Source of the DNA: CBDBBY01 sp965205055
GTDB taxonomy: Bacteria; Pseudomonadota; Alphaproteobacteria; Rhodobacterales; Rhodobacteraceae
Assembly: GCA_965205055.1 (NCBI GenBank)
Contig: OZ242030.1
Span: 930,001-994,000, forward strand
Length of the DNA: 64,000 nt
Direction of reading: 5' to 3'
The notes beneath the pieces were generated by a model. That model did not search any database. It saw nothing but the letters and a program-made list of their open reading frames with translations, and was not told where the DNA came from. Made by a program: the position numbers and the translations under genes. Each line of letters begins with the position of its first letter. The stretch's first letter is position 1. Positions 1-8,756 of the stretch are shown here, in pieces.

Positions 1-372
1 GGCAATGGAAAACCAATACCTGTCCTCCGCGAGCTTCAGCAGCACCGGGTCGTTGAGCATTCCGCCTTTGGAGTCCACCGCAGGGACATATTTGCACTTG
101 CCGACCTGCATGCGGCCAATGAACCTCGGCGTCATCATCTGGGCCAAGACCGCCGCGTCCGCGCCCCTCAGTTCAACCTGCCGTTCGCACGACACATCCC
201 AAAGCTGGACATGCCTTTTCAGATGCAAATAATCGTTTTCCAAGGATACGAACGCTGTCGGAAGCAACATCCGGTTGTATACGGAGCATGACTTGACGCC
301 TGATTTCAGCACGCCGTCCCAGAACGGAGTGCGCCTCAGTCTCGGCGAAGGCATTATTGGCAGTGCTCTCAT
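1..372 (-). CDS. GcvT-family aminomethyltransferase, DmdA-like (partial, runs off the left edge)
   Basis: Only the N-terminal 124 codons are in the window; the frame is open to base 1. The ATG at 372 begins MRALPIMPSPRLRRTPFWDG. Downstream the protein has the RLRRTPF, LQLWDV-like VQLWDVSCERQVE, CKYVP and GGMLNDPVLLKLAEDRYW segments typical of folate-dependent aminomethyltransferases (GcvT fold), and especially of the dimethylsulfoniopropionate demethylase (DmdA) branch. Members transfer a one-carbon group from substrate to tetrahydrofolate in the cytoplasm. The folate-binding C-terminal part is missing, so DmdA cannot be separated from other GcvT paralogues. It is transcribed leftward, in the same direction as the DUF1326/DUF2182 pair but 127 bp downstream of it. 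Confidence 0.7.
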   Translation of the reverse strand, partial: MRALPIMPSPRLRRTPFWDGVLKSGVKSCSVYNRMLLPTAFVSLENDYLHLKRHVQLWDVSCERQVELRGADAAVLAQMMTPRFIGRMQVGKCKYVPAVDSKGGMLNDPVLLKLAEDRYWFSIA

Positions 373-499
373 GAATGCGCTTGCTTTTCGACTTCGAAAA
401 ATCGGTTGATCTGCCGACCGACCGGACCGATGCGAAGGAGCCGGAGACAAGGTCCGGCGGAGCGGCAGGATTCAAGCATGTCCTTGGAAAATCCGGCGG

Positions 500-1129
500 T
501 CAGCCGGGCTTGCGCGGTCCGCGGCCCGGACCAGCCCACTTTATCGCGCAGATTTCGGCGGAGCGGCCGTCAAAATCCCAAACGCGGCCATGCGCCCTCA
601 CCCGGCCCTTATTGGCGGTCGCGACGGTCACGTCGGGACCCATCCAGTATTTCGTGTTGGTTATGACGATATCCGAATCCGGGTCGGAGCCGCCGACGGG
701 CACAACCTCGCCGTCGATTTTCTTGCCGACCTTCAGGCGGCGGGTTTTCCCCTCGTTTTCGTAAATCACTTCTGCCCGCTCGGCGCCGAGGAACTCGCTG
801 ACAAGGACATTGAACAAGCCTGTCGTGCCTTTCGCCTTGCCGGAGAGAATCTGCATTATGCCGTGAAAGCTTTTGTGCGAAGCACGTTCGTCGATGAAGG
901 CGGCAACCTTCCAATTGCCGCGAGCCATCAGGCCGGGGATTTCCATCAGAAGCCCGATGTTGAGCCCCGACAAATCTTCAGTTCCGTATTCGCCCTTATC
1001 GATGCGGATTCCCGCCCAAGCTTGGCAGTAGCCCTCGGTGGGCGCATGCTGGCCCAAGCTGACCACGCACGGACAGAACACCGTGCAATTGCAATTCAGG
1101 ATCAGTTCGCCGTTGAGCCACCACGGCAC
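500..1129 (-). CDS. DUF1326 domain protein
   Basis: DUF1326 proteins typically begin with a short W-x-L-x-G stretch followed by an N-C-N-C-x-x-x-C-P-C cysteine cluster; here the sequence is PWWLNGELILNCNCTVFCPC. I chose the GTG at 1129, which puts this motif at the N terminus and has AAGGG five bases upstream. A longer TTG-initiated frame reaches 1276 and overlaps the upstream gene, but its extra 49 residues look non-coding. The cysteine cluster suggests metal binding. The function of the family is unknown. The gene lies immediately downstream of, and is probably co-transcribed with, the DUF2182 membrane protein, a pairing common in proteobacteria. Confidence 0.8.
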   Translation of the reverse strand: MPWWLNGELILNCNCTVFCPCVVSLGQHAPTEGYCQAWAGIRIDKGEYGTEDLSGLNIGLLMEIPGLMARGNWKVAAFIDERASHKSFHGIMQILSGKAKGTTGLFNVLVSEFLGAERAEVIYENEGKTRRLKVGKKIDGEVVPVGGSDPDSDIVITNTKYWMGPDVTVATANKGRVRAHGRVWDFDGRSAEICAIKWAGPGRGPRKPG

Positions 1130-1235
1130 GGTGCCCTTGTCGGACCGTTCCGCTGACGGATGTCTGCTGTCAATCTTGTTTTGAGGCCGAAGCCTGTCAG
1201 TCGCACTTTTGCTCGCCAAAACGGTTCCCCCGGTC

Positions 1236-2069
1236 TCATTGCTGCGACATAGCGATGACTCCAATCGCAGCGACAATCAAGGCAATTCCTAAAGGCGCGC
1301 GCACCATTTTGCCAAGCATAGGAAATTTTTCGGATATCATCACCAAAGTCGCCAGGCCCATCCACGCCAAATTCATCGTGCCGCCCGCGACCGCAACGAA
1401 CATCAATACCCAGCAGCAACCCAGGCAGTCCGCTCCCAGCCGAACTCCGACCCTGAATTCGCTGCGTCCGTCATCGCGCCAGACCGACATGAACCGCGTC
1501 AGCGGATGCTGGCAATGCGTCAAGCAGTTCTTTTTCAGCGGCGTGAACTGATACAGTCCTGCCAACAACAATAGCGCGGCCGTGGCGTGCTGTTCCGAAA
1601 TAATGCCGCCGGAGAAAGTCGAAAGCCGCGAATGCATCATGAACTGAACGGCGGTCGCGGCGACCGAAAAAAGCAGCCAGACGATCCCGTATCCCGCCAA
1701 GAGAAGAAAAAATCCGATTTGCGATCCTGCCCCCGCCGAAAGCAGATTTTCGTACGTCTTCAATGCCGGAACGAATGTCGGCATCATCATGGCGCCTACC
1801 ATGATCGACCACATTGCGAACACGGCAGGCACGCCTGCCGAACCAGGATCGATCCGGCAAATTTCCGTCCAAAGATCCAGTCCGTATGCGAGGAAGTCTG
1901 ACCACTGCAGAGGAGGCAGGCTGATTGTGAACAAGGCGATCCACGAGGCAATCACCATCAGGTAGAAGGCAATCCAGCTGAAGCCGGAAAGCCGATCTGA
2001 ACGGGAAGATCGATAGGCTTTGACCATTTGGGCCCAAAAAAAGTTCACCTGATCGCCAATCGACGACAT
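1236..2069 (-). CDS. DUF2182 predicted metal-binding integral membrane protein
   Basis: A 277-residue polytopic membrane protein. Hydrophobic segments are visible at roughly residues 30-55, 85-110, 125-150, 170-190, 220-245 and 250-275. The segment MWSIMVGAMMMPTFVPAL and the later NCLTHCQHPL motif (two Cys and one His near the cytoplasmic edge) are typical of DUF2182, described as a metal-binding membrane family. It precedes the DUF1326 gene on the same strand, so the two probably act together. Start ATG at 2069; a later in-frame ATG at 2027 is possible. A perfect 20-bp tandem repeat sits only 6 bases upstream of the ATG, where the promoter or leader would be. Confidence 0.8.
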   Translation of the reverse strand: MSSIGDQVNFFWAQMVKAYRSSRSDRLSGFSWIAFYLMVIASWIALFTISLPPLQWSDFLAYGLDLWTEICRIDPGSAGVPAVFAMWSIMVGAMMMPTFVPALKTYENLLSAGAGSQIGFFLLLAGYGIVWLLFSVAATAVQFMMHSRLSTFSGGIISEQHATAALLLLAGLYQFTPLKKNCLTHCQHPLTRFMSVWRDDGRSEFRVGVRLGADCLGCCWVLMFVAVAGGTMNLAWMGLATLVMISEKFPMLGKMVRAPLGIALIVAAIGVIAMSQQ

Positions 2070-2074
2070 GCAGC

Positions 2075-2114
2075 ATGCAGAACGTCAATACGCTATGCAG
2101 AACGTCAATACGCT
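2075..2114. repeat. Perfect tandem duplication of a 20-bp unit
   Basis: The unit atgcagaacgtcaatacgct occurs at 2075-2094 and again at 2095-2114 without a mismatch. It ends 6 bases upstream of the DUF2182 start codon (ATG at 2069, minus strand), so it lies in that gene's leader or promoter. Confidence 0.9.
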
Positions 2115-2334
2115 TCTTGCAGGGTTGCCGGAAGGGCTATTTCAGCTCCAATCCAGCCGGTTCATTCGCCCGCGAGTGCACAATTAGCAAATACGTTCCA
2201 GCCCGATTTGAGCAATTTCAGACGAAAAGCACTCCCAGCTGGAACAAGAAATTCCGCGGTGGAAGTTCGGTGACGCGACACCCAAAGCCGCATAGCCTTG
2301 GCTTTCGCAAAGGTCTTCAAAAAAGGCTGAAGCA

Positions 2335-2411
2335 TGGCGCGGCTGACGGGGCTCGAACCCGCGACCTCCGGCGTGACAGGCCGGCACTCTAACCAACTGA
2401 GCTACAGCCGC
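2335..2411 (-). tRNA. tRNA-Asp (anticodon GTC)
   Basis: Read on the minus strand the sequence folds as a cloverleaf. The acceptor stem GCGGCTG/CAGCCGC is perfect, the D arm reads GCTCAGTTGGTTAGAGT, the anticodon loop is CTGTCAC (anticodon GTC) and the T arm contains GGTTCGAGCCC. Discriminator G and an encoded CCA (2335-2337) are present. Confidence 0.95.
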
Positions 2412-2512
2412 TATCTTGCAAATCCGAACTTCGGAACAGGAGCTTCCAAGTAAAGCACGAACATCGGGCGGTCAAGCGGATTCGGCCAGCGCCGCTTTCC
2501 TCGAGAAGAAAA

Positions 2513-2587
2513 TGGTGGGTGATGAGAGAGTCGAACTCCCGGCATCTTCGGTGTAAACGAAGCGCTCTACCACTGAGCTAATCACCC
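2513..2587 (-). tRNA. tRNA-Val (anticodon TAC)
   Basis: Minus-strand cloverleaf with acceptor stem GGGTGAT/ATCACCC, D arm GCTCAGTGGTAGAGC, anticodon stem CTTCG/CGAAG around the loop TTTACAC (anticodon TAC), T loop TTCGACT, discriminator A and an encoded CCA. It is nearly identical to the neighbouring tRNA-Val(CAC), so one is probably a duplication of the other with a changed anticodon. Confidence 0.95.
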
Positions 2588-2698
2588 GCGAGAAGCGTGT
2601 TACCGCGAGACGAATTTGATTGTCAACAAATTGGACGCGGAGCTGAGACTGCAAACCTTCCCATCAAATCGATCATTTTGATCGGTTCCAGCCGAAAA

Positions 2699-2773
2699 TG
2701 GTGGGTGATGAGAGATTCGAACTCCCGGCATCTTCGATGTGAACGAAGCGCTCTACCACTGAGCTAATCACCC
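2699..2773 (-). tRNA. tRNA-Val (anticodon CAC)
   Basis: Minus-strand cloverleaf with the same acceptor stem (GGGTGAT/ATCACCC) and anticodon stem as the preceding tRNA-Val, but the loop is TTCACAT (anticodon CAC). Discriminator A and encoded CCA are at 2699-2702. Its 5' end faces the AAA ATPase module to the right. Confidence 0.95.
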
Positions 2774-2960
2774 GATAAGGCTTGGGATTGATACACTTTT
2801 CACGCGCAATCGGCAACTGTTTGTTTGGGTTTGATCAAGACTGCTGTTCATGAGATGATCGATTGGAGGATATGCTGCAACGCTGTTCTGACCCGGCAAA
2901 TGGAAGAGGCGTCTTCTGGGATGAATCTATGCGCCGGGATACTTTGAGCGAGCCTTGAGC

Positions 2961-4193
2961 ATGCTGTTTCACAAGCTGAAGTTCTCTGGTCTCCTGTCTT
3001 TCGGGCCGAATGGGACCGACTTGCCGATGGAACCGCTGACCGTGCTGATCGGCCCGAACGGTTCCGGAAAATCAAACTTTGTGGAAGCGATTTCACTCTT
3101 TCAGGCCGCTCCGCGTGCTATTTCGGACCCAATCTTGCGCGCAGGCGGCGTTCGGGAGTGGATGTGGAAGGGACAAGGGGCATCACATTCCATCGCATTG
3201 GAGGCCAAGGTTGACTACCCGCCGTGCGGGACGCTGCGGCATTCGCTGACTTTGGTCGAACAGCAACGCCGTCCGCTGGTGTTCGAACGGATTGAGCCGT
3301 CGGAGAAACATCCCGACGAACGAATAGGGATGTCTTACTATCACCCTCCCCTTGACGCGCAAATTGCTACGAAGATGGCGGCAGCCGCCGCACGAGCACT
3401 TTCTGAATCACAGAATGCGCATTCGGGTGAATGTCCGCCTGTGCTGTTGGCCAAGACTCGTCAAGGTAAACTTGAGGTTGGGAGTGATTTTGAACCGTAC
3501 GATTCCATGCTGGCCAATATTGCTTCTCCAGATCGTCAAGCATTGTGGCATCTCAAAGAAAAATATAGCGGCATCCGTTTTTACCGGAACTGGTCGCTCG
3601 GGCCCGATGCGAAATTGCGCCAGCCATGCAGTGCGCATGATCGCAGCGATTTTCTGACCGAAGGCGGCGGGAACCTGCCGCTTGTGCTTTCACAACTGCA
3701 CAGCGCGCACAAGAAAACGTTCCTGAGCGCAATGACGGAGTTGTTCGAAGGGATCGTGGACATTCATTGCCCTGTGACGAGCGGCACAGTGGCATTGTTT
3801 CTGGAAGAAACAGGCAACCGCTCAATTCCGGCGACCCGCCTCTCGGATGGAACGCTACGTTATCTTTGCCTGCTAGCGATTCTGCTGCACCCTGAACCTC
3901 CTCCCCTGATCTGCATCGAGGAACCGGAATTGGGTTTGCATCCGGATCTATTGCCCACATTAAGCGATTTAATGCTAGAGGCATCCAAGCGTACTCAGAT
4001 CGTCGTGACAACCCACTCGGATGTACTCGTCGACTCATTTACTGGCCTGCCGGAAAGCGTCGTCGTTTGCGAGAAGCACGATGGCCAAACGAACATGCGA
4101 CGGCTCGGCAGGGGCGATCTGAAAAAGTGGCTTAAGGATTACCGGCTCGGCGAGCTCTGGACTTCGGGCGAACTGGGCGGAAATCGATGGTAA
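2961..4193 (+). CDS. AAA family ATPase (ABC/SMC-like), partner of DUF4276
   Basis: 410 residues. The Walker A motif IGPNGSGKSN lies near residue 36, and the Walker B/D-loop region ICIEEPELGLHPDLLP near 315 is followed by an H-loop, VVTTHSDVLVD. This arrangement is typical of AAA_21/OLD-like ATPases of the SMC/Rad50 superfamily. The C terminus, LGELWTSGELGGNRW, resembles the tail of the second ATPase in this window (near 62.3 kb). The stop overlaps the start of a DUF4276 gene by 7 bases, so the two are translationally coupled. Such ATPase-effector pairs are frequent in phage-defence islands, but this pair's activity is inferred. I chose the ATG at 2961; a TTG two codons earlier is in frame. 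Confidence 0.85.
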   Translation: MLFHKLKFSGLLSFGPNGTDLPMEPLTVLIGPNGSGKSNFVEAISLFQAAPRAISDPILRAGGVREWMWKGQGASHSIALEAKVDYPPCGTLRHSLTLVEQQRRPLVFERIEPSEKHPDERIGMSYYHPPLDAQIATKMAAAAARALSESQNAHSGECPPVLLAKTRQGKLEVGSDFEPYDSMLANIASPDRQALWHLKEKYSGIRFYRNWSLGPDAKLRQPCSAHDRSDFLTEGGGNLPLVLSQLHSAHKKTFLSAMTELFEGIVDIHCPVTSGTVALFLEETGNRSIPATRLSDGTLRYLCLLAILLHPEPPPLICIEEPELGLHPDLLPTLSDLMLEASKRTQIVVTTHSDVLVDSFTGLPESVVVCEKHDGQTNMRRLGRGDLKKWLKDYRLGELWTSGELGGNRW

Positions 4194-4781
4194 CCGCAAA
4201 ACTGTACATTGAGGGTGGCGGAGAGGAAAAATATCTTCGCATTAGTTTTCGAGAAAGTTGGAAAACATTCCTCGCAAAAGCAGGCTTGGGCGGCAAGACC
4301 ATGATCGTTCGGGGCGGCGGACGCCTGCAGACATTTGATCGCTTTTCCACTGCAGTTTTGGATGCCGTTCCCGGCACAGTTCCGTTCTTGCTCGTGGACA
4401 GTGAAGGCCCGTAACGCCGGGACATTCGACTTGGCATCACATACTGAACCGTGACAAATGGCACCGACCCGAAGGCGTGGGCGATGACCAAGATTTCCTG
4501 ATGGTCCAAATCATGGAAACTTGGTTTTGGCAGATCGCGCGGCGTTGCAGGAATATTTCGGTACTAAGTTTAAAGCGAATAAGATTAAAAATTGGCCTAG
4601 ACTGGAAAACGTAAAAAAATGCCAAGTCTTCAAAGTGCTCAATACCGCGACCGCCTTGTGCAAAAAAAAATATTCCAAGGGTAAAATCTCATTTGAGTTG
4701 CTTGCCCATGTCGACCCTGTCCGCGTCGAAGCCGCATGTCCGCATGCAAAAGCACTTCTTGAAAAGCTAAGGGCCGTGTGA
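4187..4781 (+). pseudogene. DUF4276 protein, broken by two frameshifts
   Basis: The reading begins MVTAKLYIEGGGEEKY, the expected DUF4276 N terminus, and stops at 4412 just after LLVDSEGP. Dropping to the next frame at the C-run 4408-4410 restores TPGHSTWHHILNRDKWHRPEG and DFLMVQIMETWF. At the T-run 4525-4528 the frame shifts again and continues LADRAALQEYFGTKF to the stop at 4779-4781. Reassembled, it is a nearly full-length (about 198 residues) DUF4276 protein, a family I believe to be TOPRIM-like and usually coupled to an AAA ATPase, as here. Both lesions are net losses of one base at short homopolymers, so recent inactivation and sequencing error are both possible. Confidence 0.75.
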
Positions 4782-4812
4782 TCAATCATGGTCTTGTCTG
4801 ATTCGACTCAAG

Positions 4813-5112
4813 TCAGGACTTGCTGCCGGAGCGCGCAATAGCGGCATCGGTGTCCTTTTCAGCGGCGCCGCGGATGCCTTTGAAAATGCCCGGCCGGCTG
4901 ATTGCAGTCCAGACAATCTCCAGTGGCGCGGAGGCAAGGCTGAAATTGCGGATTAGCGAGAAAGCCAATCGGCAACGCTCCGAGCGGGTTACGGACCGGA
5001 TACGCCGATCGTAGGTATTGATAAATCGCATTTGCGTTCCGAAATAAGCCAAAACAACGAGCACGGTGCCAATCGCACCAACCACGTCGACTCAGCCAAG
5101 TAAAATATCCAT
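4813..5112 (-). pseudogene. Decayed small membrane protein (CBU_0592-like)
   Basis: Minus-strand reading from the ATG at 5112 gives MDILLG, a TGA stop where Trp would fit, then VDVVGAIGTVLVVLAYFGTQ. A neighbouring frame supplies YPVRNPLGALPIGFL, and the first frame resumes with LIRNFSLASAPLEIVWTAIS. Together these match the three-segment layout of the small CBU_0592-like membrane family (about 80-100 residues), but with one stop and two compensating frame changes. The decay is convincing. The family assignment is tentative. It lies between the frameshifted DUF4276 gene and a transposase fragment, in a stretch where nothing seems intact. Confidence 0.45.
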
Positions 5113-5187
5113 AGTGATCTGCTCCACAGTCAACTATGCCCTGCAGAGTTAAATTTTCCGGCCCCGATTTGGCAAATTCAGACCGGA

Positions 5188-5670
5188 TCACCGCGCCCGG
5201 CGAACGTTGCGCCAAGCAAATTTTCTTGTGACCTTGTGTTCCGTCTCGGCAACCAGCCGCCCCACCTCGCGCAGCAGCTCCGGAGTCACGCGCTCCACGT
5301 TTTTGCGGATGGTCTGAAGCTCGTATTCGCTCTCGTCCAGAATGTCGTGGCCGAGCATCTCCCGGATCGTCTGGTGGTGGTTGACGAAATCTTCCAGCCG
5401 GTGGTCGTCCCAGAGCAGCCCCTGCTTCAGAACGCCCATGACCAAGATCGCCCAGACATCCATTTCCTGACGGTCGATGTCGCGGCGGGCACTCTGAAGG
5501 ATATGCTCGTCAAGAAGACGGCACAGCTCGGTCCGCGTCGCCTCATTCACGTAGATCTCCTGAAGACCGATCAGAAGCGCCGGGATATCGTCGCGGGACT
5601 TCGTGTCCATCTCGATCTTTTCGATGGGGACGGATCCCGCCGGACGCCGCGATTCGATGATATTCAGCAT
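5188..5670 (-). pseudogene. ISNCY-type transposase, N-terminal fragment
   Basis: From the ATG at 5670 (MLNIIESRRP) the frame runs 160 residues. It contains DVWAILVMGVLKQGLLWDDH, RLEDFVNHHQTIREMLG, ELQTIRKNVERVTPELLREV and ETEHKV, which resembles the N-terminal region of ISNCY-family transposases (drawn from memory of the family). Full proteins are more than 400 residues and carry a DDE domain, absent here, so this is a truncated remnant. No terminal repeats were identified. It abuts the decayed membrane-protein gene on its 3' side. Confidence 0.55.
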
Positions 5671-6023
5671 GCCAAAATCCTCAAAGGAGCCGCCCAATAG
5701 TCGCAAATGGAAAGACCAGAACACGGAATCATACCAATTCTGTAATCGTCTGCAAGCAACTCTTGGAGATTCAGCCCAAAGATTCAAAGCATTGAAGGCC
5801 TTGTGAATTGGTCTGCCGCACTCCCGAGGATATGACCGTCGGAAAGCCGATGCTCGGCAATTTAGCAAGCGGACTCGCAGACGTCCGAGCCGGTGCCGAA
5901 CTCTGTGCCCCAATGGCGGATGTTCCGCGCCGGTCGCTGCTCTTGTCGACTCCGCCGCTTGCGGCGTGGCTGCTATCGGAAATTCCGCTCATGCGGCGGG
6001 AATGAGTCGCTCCCGCCGCAGGC
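5671..6023. other. Non-coding stretch, nothing convincing
   Basis: About 350 bp between two transposase remnants. Short open frames exist on both strands but none resembles a known family or has a convincing start. The sequence ends in an inverted GCGGCGGGA / TCCCGCCGC pair around 5993-6019, which may be a hairpin. It is most likely mobile-element debris. Confidence 0.4.
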
Positions 6024-6203
6024 CCTCACCAAGATCGGCCGCGGGAGCAGAATGCCGCGGTCGAAATACAGAAGGCGGTCCTTACTGCTGAAGAGCCAAC
6101 CTCGAGCACTCGACGATCTCCGGAAAAATTCACGCCGGACGAATGCGCAAACGACCTCGCGAACTCAGGATACGCAACGATTCAGGCGCAAGAACCGCTT
6201 TAG
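6024..6203 (+). pseudogene. Transposase C-terminal remnant (IS630-like tail)
   Basis: The plus-strand frame ending at the TAG at 6201-6203 reads SPEKFTPDECANDLANSGYA, which resembles the conserved C terminus of IS630-family transposases (F-x-P-x-E-C-A-N-Y-x-x-x-x-G-Y). Nothing upstream in the same frame gives the catalytic DDE residues. The preceding stretch (6030-6085) is weakly similar to 20762-20820. The remnant's last codon overlaps the stop codon of lon on the other strand. Confidence 0.4.
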
Positions 6204-8611
6204 TGCTGCACGCTGCTTGGCCTGTCCACGTGCTCTTGAACCGCAGAACCGGGCAGGTCCGGCCGCTGCAGGTGCTCGAATTCCCACTCAATCGGAACGA
6301 GCGGCATCGTCAACGCAATCCCCAGCACGTCGTTCACGCTGGACACCGGTTTGATTTCAAGCTGGTTTTTGACCTCGTCCGGGATCTCGGACAGATCTTT
6401 CACGTTCTTCTCCGGTATCAGGACCGTCGTGATTCCGCCGCGGATTGCAGCGAGCAGCTTAGCCTTCAGCCCGCCGATCGGGAGCACAGTGCCCCTCAGC
6501 GTGACTTCCCCTGTCATGGCGATATCCCGCCTCACCGGAATGCCGGTAAGCACCGAGACGATCGACGTCACCATCGCGATACCGGCGGATGGACCGTCTT
6601 TCGGGGTCGCGCCGTCGGGAACGTGGACATGTATGTCGATCTTTTCAAATTTGTTGGGCTTGAACCCGATCTTTGGAGCGATCGACCGCACGTATGAAGA
6701 CGCCGCGTCGATGGACTCCTTCATTACGTTTCCGAGCGTTCCGGTCGTCTTCATGCGCCCCTTGCCAGGCAAGACAACGGCCTCGATAGACAGCAGATCC
6801 CCCCCGGTGGTGGTCCATGCGAGTCCGGTGACAACTCCGACTTGGTCTTCCTTCTCCGCCAAACCATAATGATAAGGCGCCAATCCCAAGAGCGATCGCA
6901 GGTTCTTTTTCGATACGGAAATTCTTTTGTTTTCGTCCTTGACCAGCTTCGTCACGGCTTTGCGGCAAAGCTTCGCAATCTCCCTTTCCATATTGCGGAC
7001 GCCCGCCTCGCGCGTATAGGTCCTTATGATCTCTTCAATGGCGTTCTTGTCTATCCGCAATTCCGAGGATTCTATTCCGTGGGCGGCCTTTTGCTTCGGC
7101 ACGATATGACGCTTCGCGATCTCTATTTTTTCATCTTCCGTGTAGCCGGAAAGCGTTATAATTTCCATTCGATCGCGCAGCGGATAGGGAATGTCGTCGA
7201 GATAATTCGCCGTCGTTATGAACATCACCGACGACAAGTCGTAATCCAGATCCAGATAATGGTCCACGAATTTCGAATTCTGCTCCGGGTCCAAAACCTC
7301 CAGCATGGCGCTCGCGGGATCGCCCCTGAATGAGTTGCCAAGTTTGTCGATTTCATCAAGCAAGATGAGCGGATTGATCGACTTCACCTTGCGAAGCGAC
7401 TGGATGATCCGGCCGGGCATCGAACCGATGTAGGTTCTGCGATGGCCGCGGATTTCGGCTTCGTCGCGAACCCCGCCCAAAGACACCCGAACGAACTCGC
7501 GCCCTGTCGCTTTCGCCACCGACTGCCCCAGGGAAGTCTTCCCGACGCCGGGAGGGCCCACAAGGCACAAGATTGGGCCGGTGATCTTGTTGACCCTTTG
7601 CTGGACGGCGATATACTCGAGAATGCGCTCTTTGACTTTTTCCAAGGCGTAGTGGTCGCGGTCGAGGATCTTCTCCGCTTTCCTGATATCGCTCTTTACC
7701 GGGTTTTTCACTCCCCAAGGGATTTCAAGCAGCCAGTCCAGATAGTTCCTGACGACTGTCGCTTCCGACGACATCGACCCCATTTGACGAAGCTTGCGCA
7801 ACTCTCCGAGCGCCCGCTCCTTCGCTTCTTCGGTGAATTTCGTTTCGGCGATCTTTTTTTCAAGATCAGACAGTTCCGATTTTTCACTGTTGTCGCCCAA
7901 CTCCTTCTGAATGGCTTTCATTTGCTCGTTGAGGTAGTATTCTTTCTGAGTGCGCTCCATTTGCGTTTTTACGCGGCGGCGGATCTTCTTTTCAACTTGA
8001 AATACGGAAAGTTCGGTTTCGATAAGAGAAAGGATTTTTTCAAGTCGCTCGTAAACCTTGCTTGATTCGAGAAGCTCCTGTTTTTTGTTAACCTCGATGC
8101 CCATATGCCCGGCAATCACATCGGCAAGCAGTGCAGGGTCGGCGATGTCGTTGACTTCAGAAAGTGTTTCTTCTGAAACCGCTTCTCTGCTTTGGCTGTA
8201 TTTCGCGAATGCCTCCTTCGCCGCTTTCGCGATGCGACGAGTTTCGCCGTCGTCAACAATTTCGGCTTCGAATTCGGTCGCAACGACTTCCAAATGAGTC
8301 TCGCAGTCGACGAATTCGTCGATCTTCATTCGCTGCTTGCCTTCAACGAGCACTTTCACGGTACCGTCAGGCAGTTTCAGGAGCTGCAGGACATGCGCCA
8401 CGACGCCGACCTTGTAGATATTTTCCGGTGTCGGATCGTCATGCTTCGGATCCATTTGCGCCGCCAAAAACAGTTCCTTCTCGGAATCAGCGACGATCTC
8501 CAATGCCTTGACGGACTTCGGCCGACCTACGAACAAAGGAACGATCATGCTCGGGAAGACGACGATGTCTCGAAGCGGCAAGATCGGGTACGTTTTTTCT
8601 TTGCGAGACAT
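6200..8611 (-). CDS. lon: ATP-dependent protease Lon
   Basis: 803 residues from the ATG at 8611 (MSRKEKTYPILPLRDIVVF). Domains in order: N-terminal substrate-binding LAN domain (about 1-200), coiled-coil linker, AAA module with Walker A GPPGVGKTSLG and Walker B LILLDEID, and a C-terminal serine protease domain with the DGPSAG nucleophile motif and the catalytic-Lys motif GGLKAK. The length matches typical bacterial Lon. It degrades misfolded and regulatory proteins in the cytoplasm. The gene is intact. Its stop overlaps an IS630-like remnant coming from the other side, so mobile DNA lies directly against its 3' end. A 23-codon longer frame exists but lacks family similarity. Confidence 0.97.
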   Translation of the reverse strand: MSRKEKTYPILPLRDIVVFPSMIVPLFVGRPKSVKALEIVADSEKELFLAAQMDPKHDDPTPENIYKVGVVAHVLQLLKLPDGTVKVLVEGKQRMKIDEFVDCETHLEVVATEFEAEIVDDGETRRIAKAAKEAFAKYSQSREAVSEETLSEVNDIADPALLADVIAGHMGIEVNKKQELLESSKVYERLEKILSLIETELSVFQVEKKIRRRVKTQMERTQKEYYLNEQMKAIQKELGDNSEKSELSDLEKKIAETKFTEEAKERALGELRKLRQMGSMSSEATVVRNYLDWLLEIPWGVKNPVKSDIRKAEKILDRDHYALEKVKERILEYIAVQQRVNKITGPILCLVGPPGVGKTSLGQSVAKATGREFVRVSLGGVRDEAEIRGHRRTYIGSMPGRIIQSLRKVKSINPLILLDEIDKLGNSFRGDPASAMLEVLDPEQNSKFVDHYLDLDYDLSSVMFITTANYLDDIPYPLRDRMEIITLSGYTEDEKIEIAKRHIVPKQKAAHGIESSELRIDKNAIEEIIRTYTREAGVRNMEREIAKLCRKAVTKLVKDENKRISVSKKNLRSLLGLAPYHYGLAEKEDQVGVVTGLAWTTTGGDLLSIEAVVLPGKGRMKTTGTLGNVMKESIDAASSYVRSIAPKIGFKPNKFEKIDIHVHVPDGATPKDGPSAGIAMVTSIVSVLTGIPVRRDIAMTGEVTLRGTVLPIGGLKAKLLAAIRGGITTVLIPEKNVKDLSEIPDEVKNQLEIKPVSSVNDVLGIALTMPLVPIEWEFEHLQRPDLPGSAVQEHVDRPSSVQH

Positions 8612-8756
8612 GGCTGCTCCTGTAGAACACATAAAATCATTGCCGTGCCGCCATCCTACCCGACGCCCGCACCGCAGCAAAAATGTGTGCTGATTGCTAA
8701 ATTGTCAAGTTGCGGCGACCTTGTTGGAAGTCAACTAACGGAAAACACAAAAGAAT

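Noticed and set aside
1130..1276. Longer TTG start for the DUF1326 gene
   Set aside because: The added 49 residues overlap the DUF2182 gene and do not resemble the family; the GTG at 1129 fits the conserved N terminus.
2335..4781. tRNA-Val as an integration (att) site for the first ATPase module
   Set aside because: The module lies at the tRNA's 5' side, while integrases usually use the 3' end. No repeat of the tRNA end was found on the far side, and no integrase gene is present.
5808..6005. Possible dehydrogenase-like peptide between transposase remnants
   Set aside because: Only a short stretch looks protein-like, with no cofactor motif and no start, so it was left as debris.
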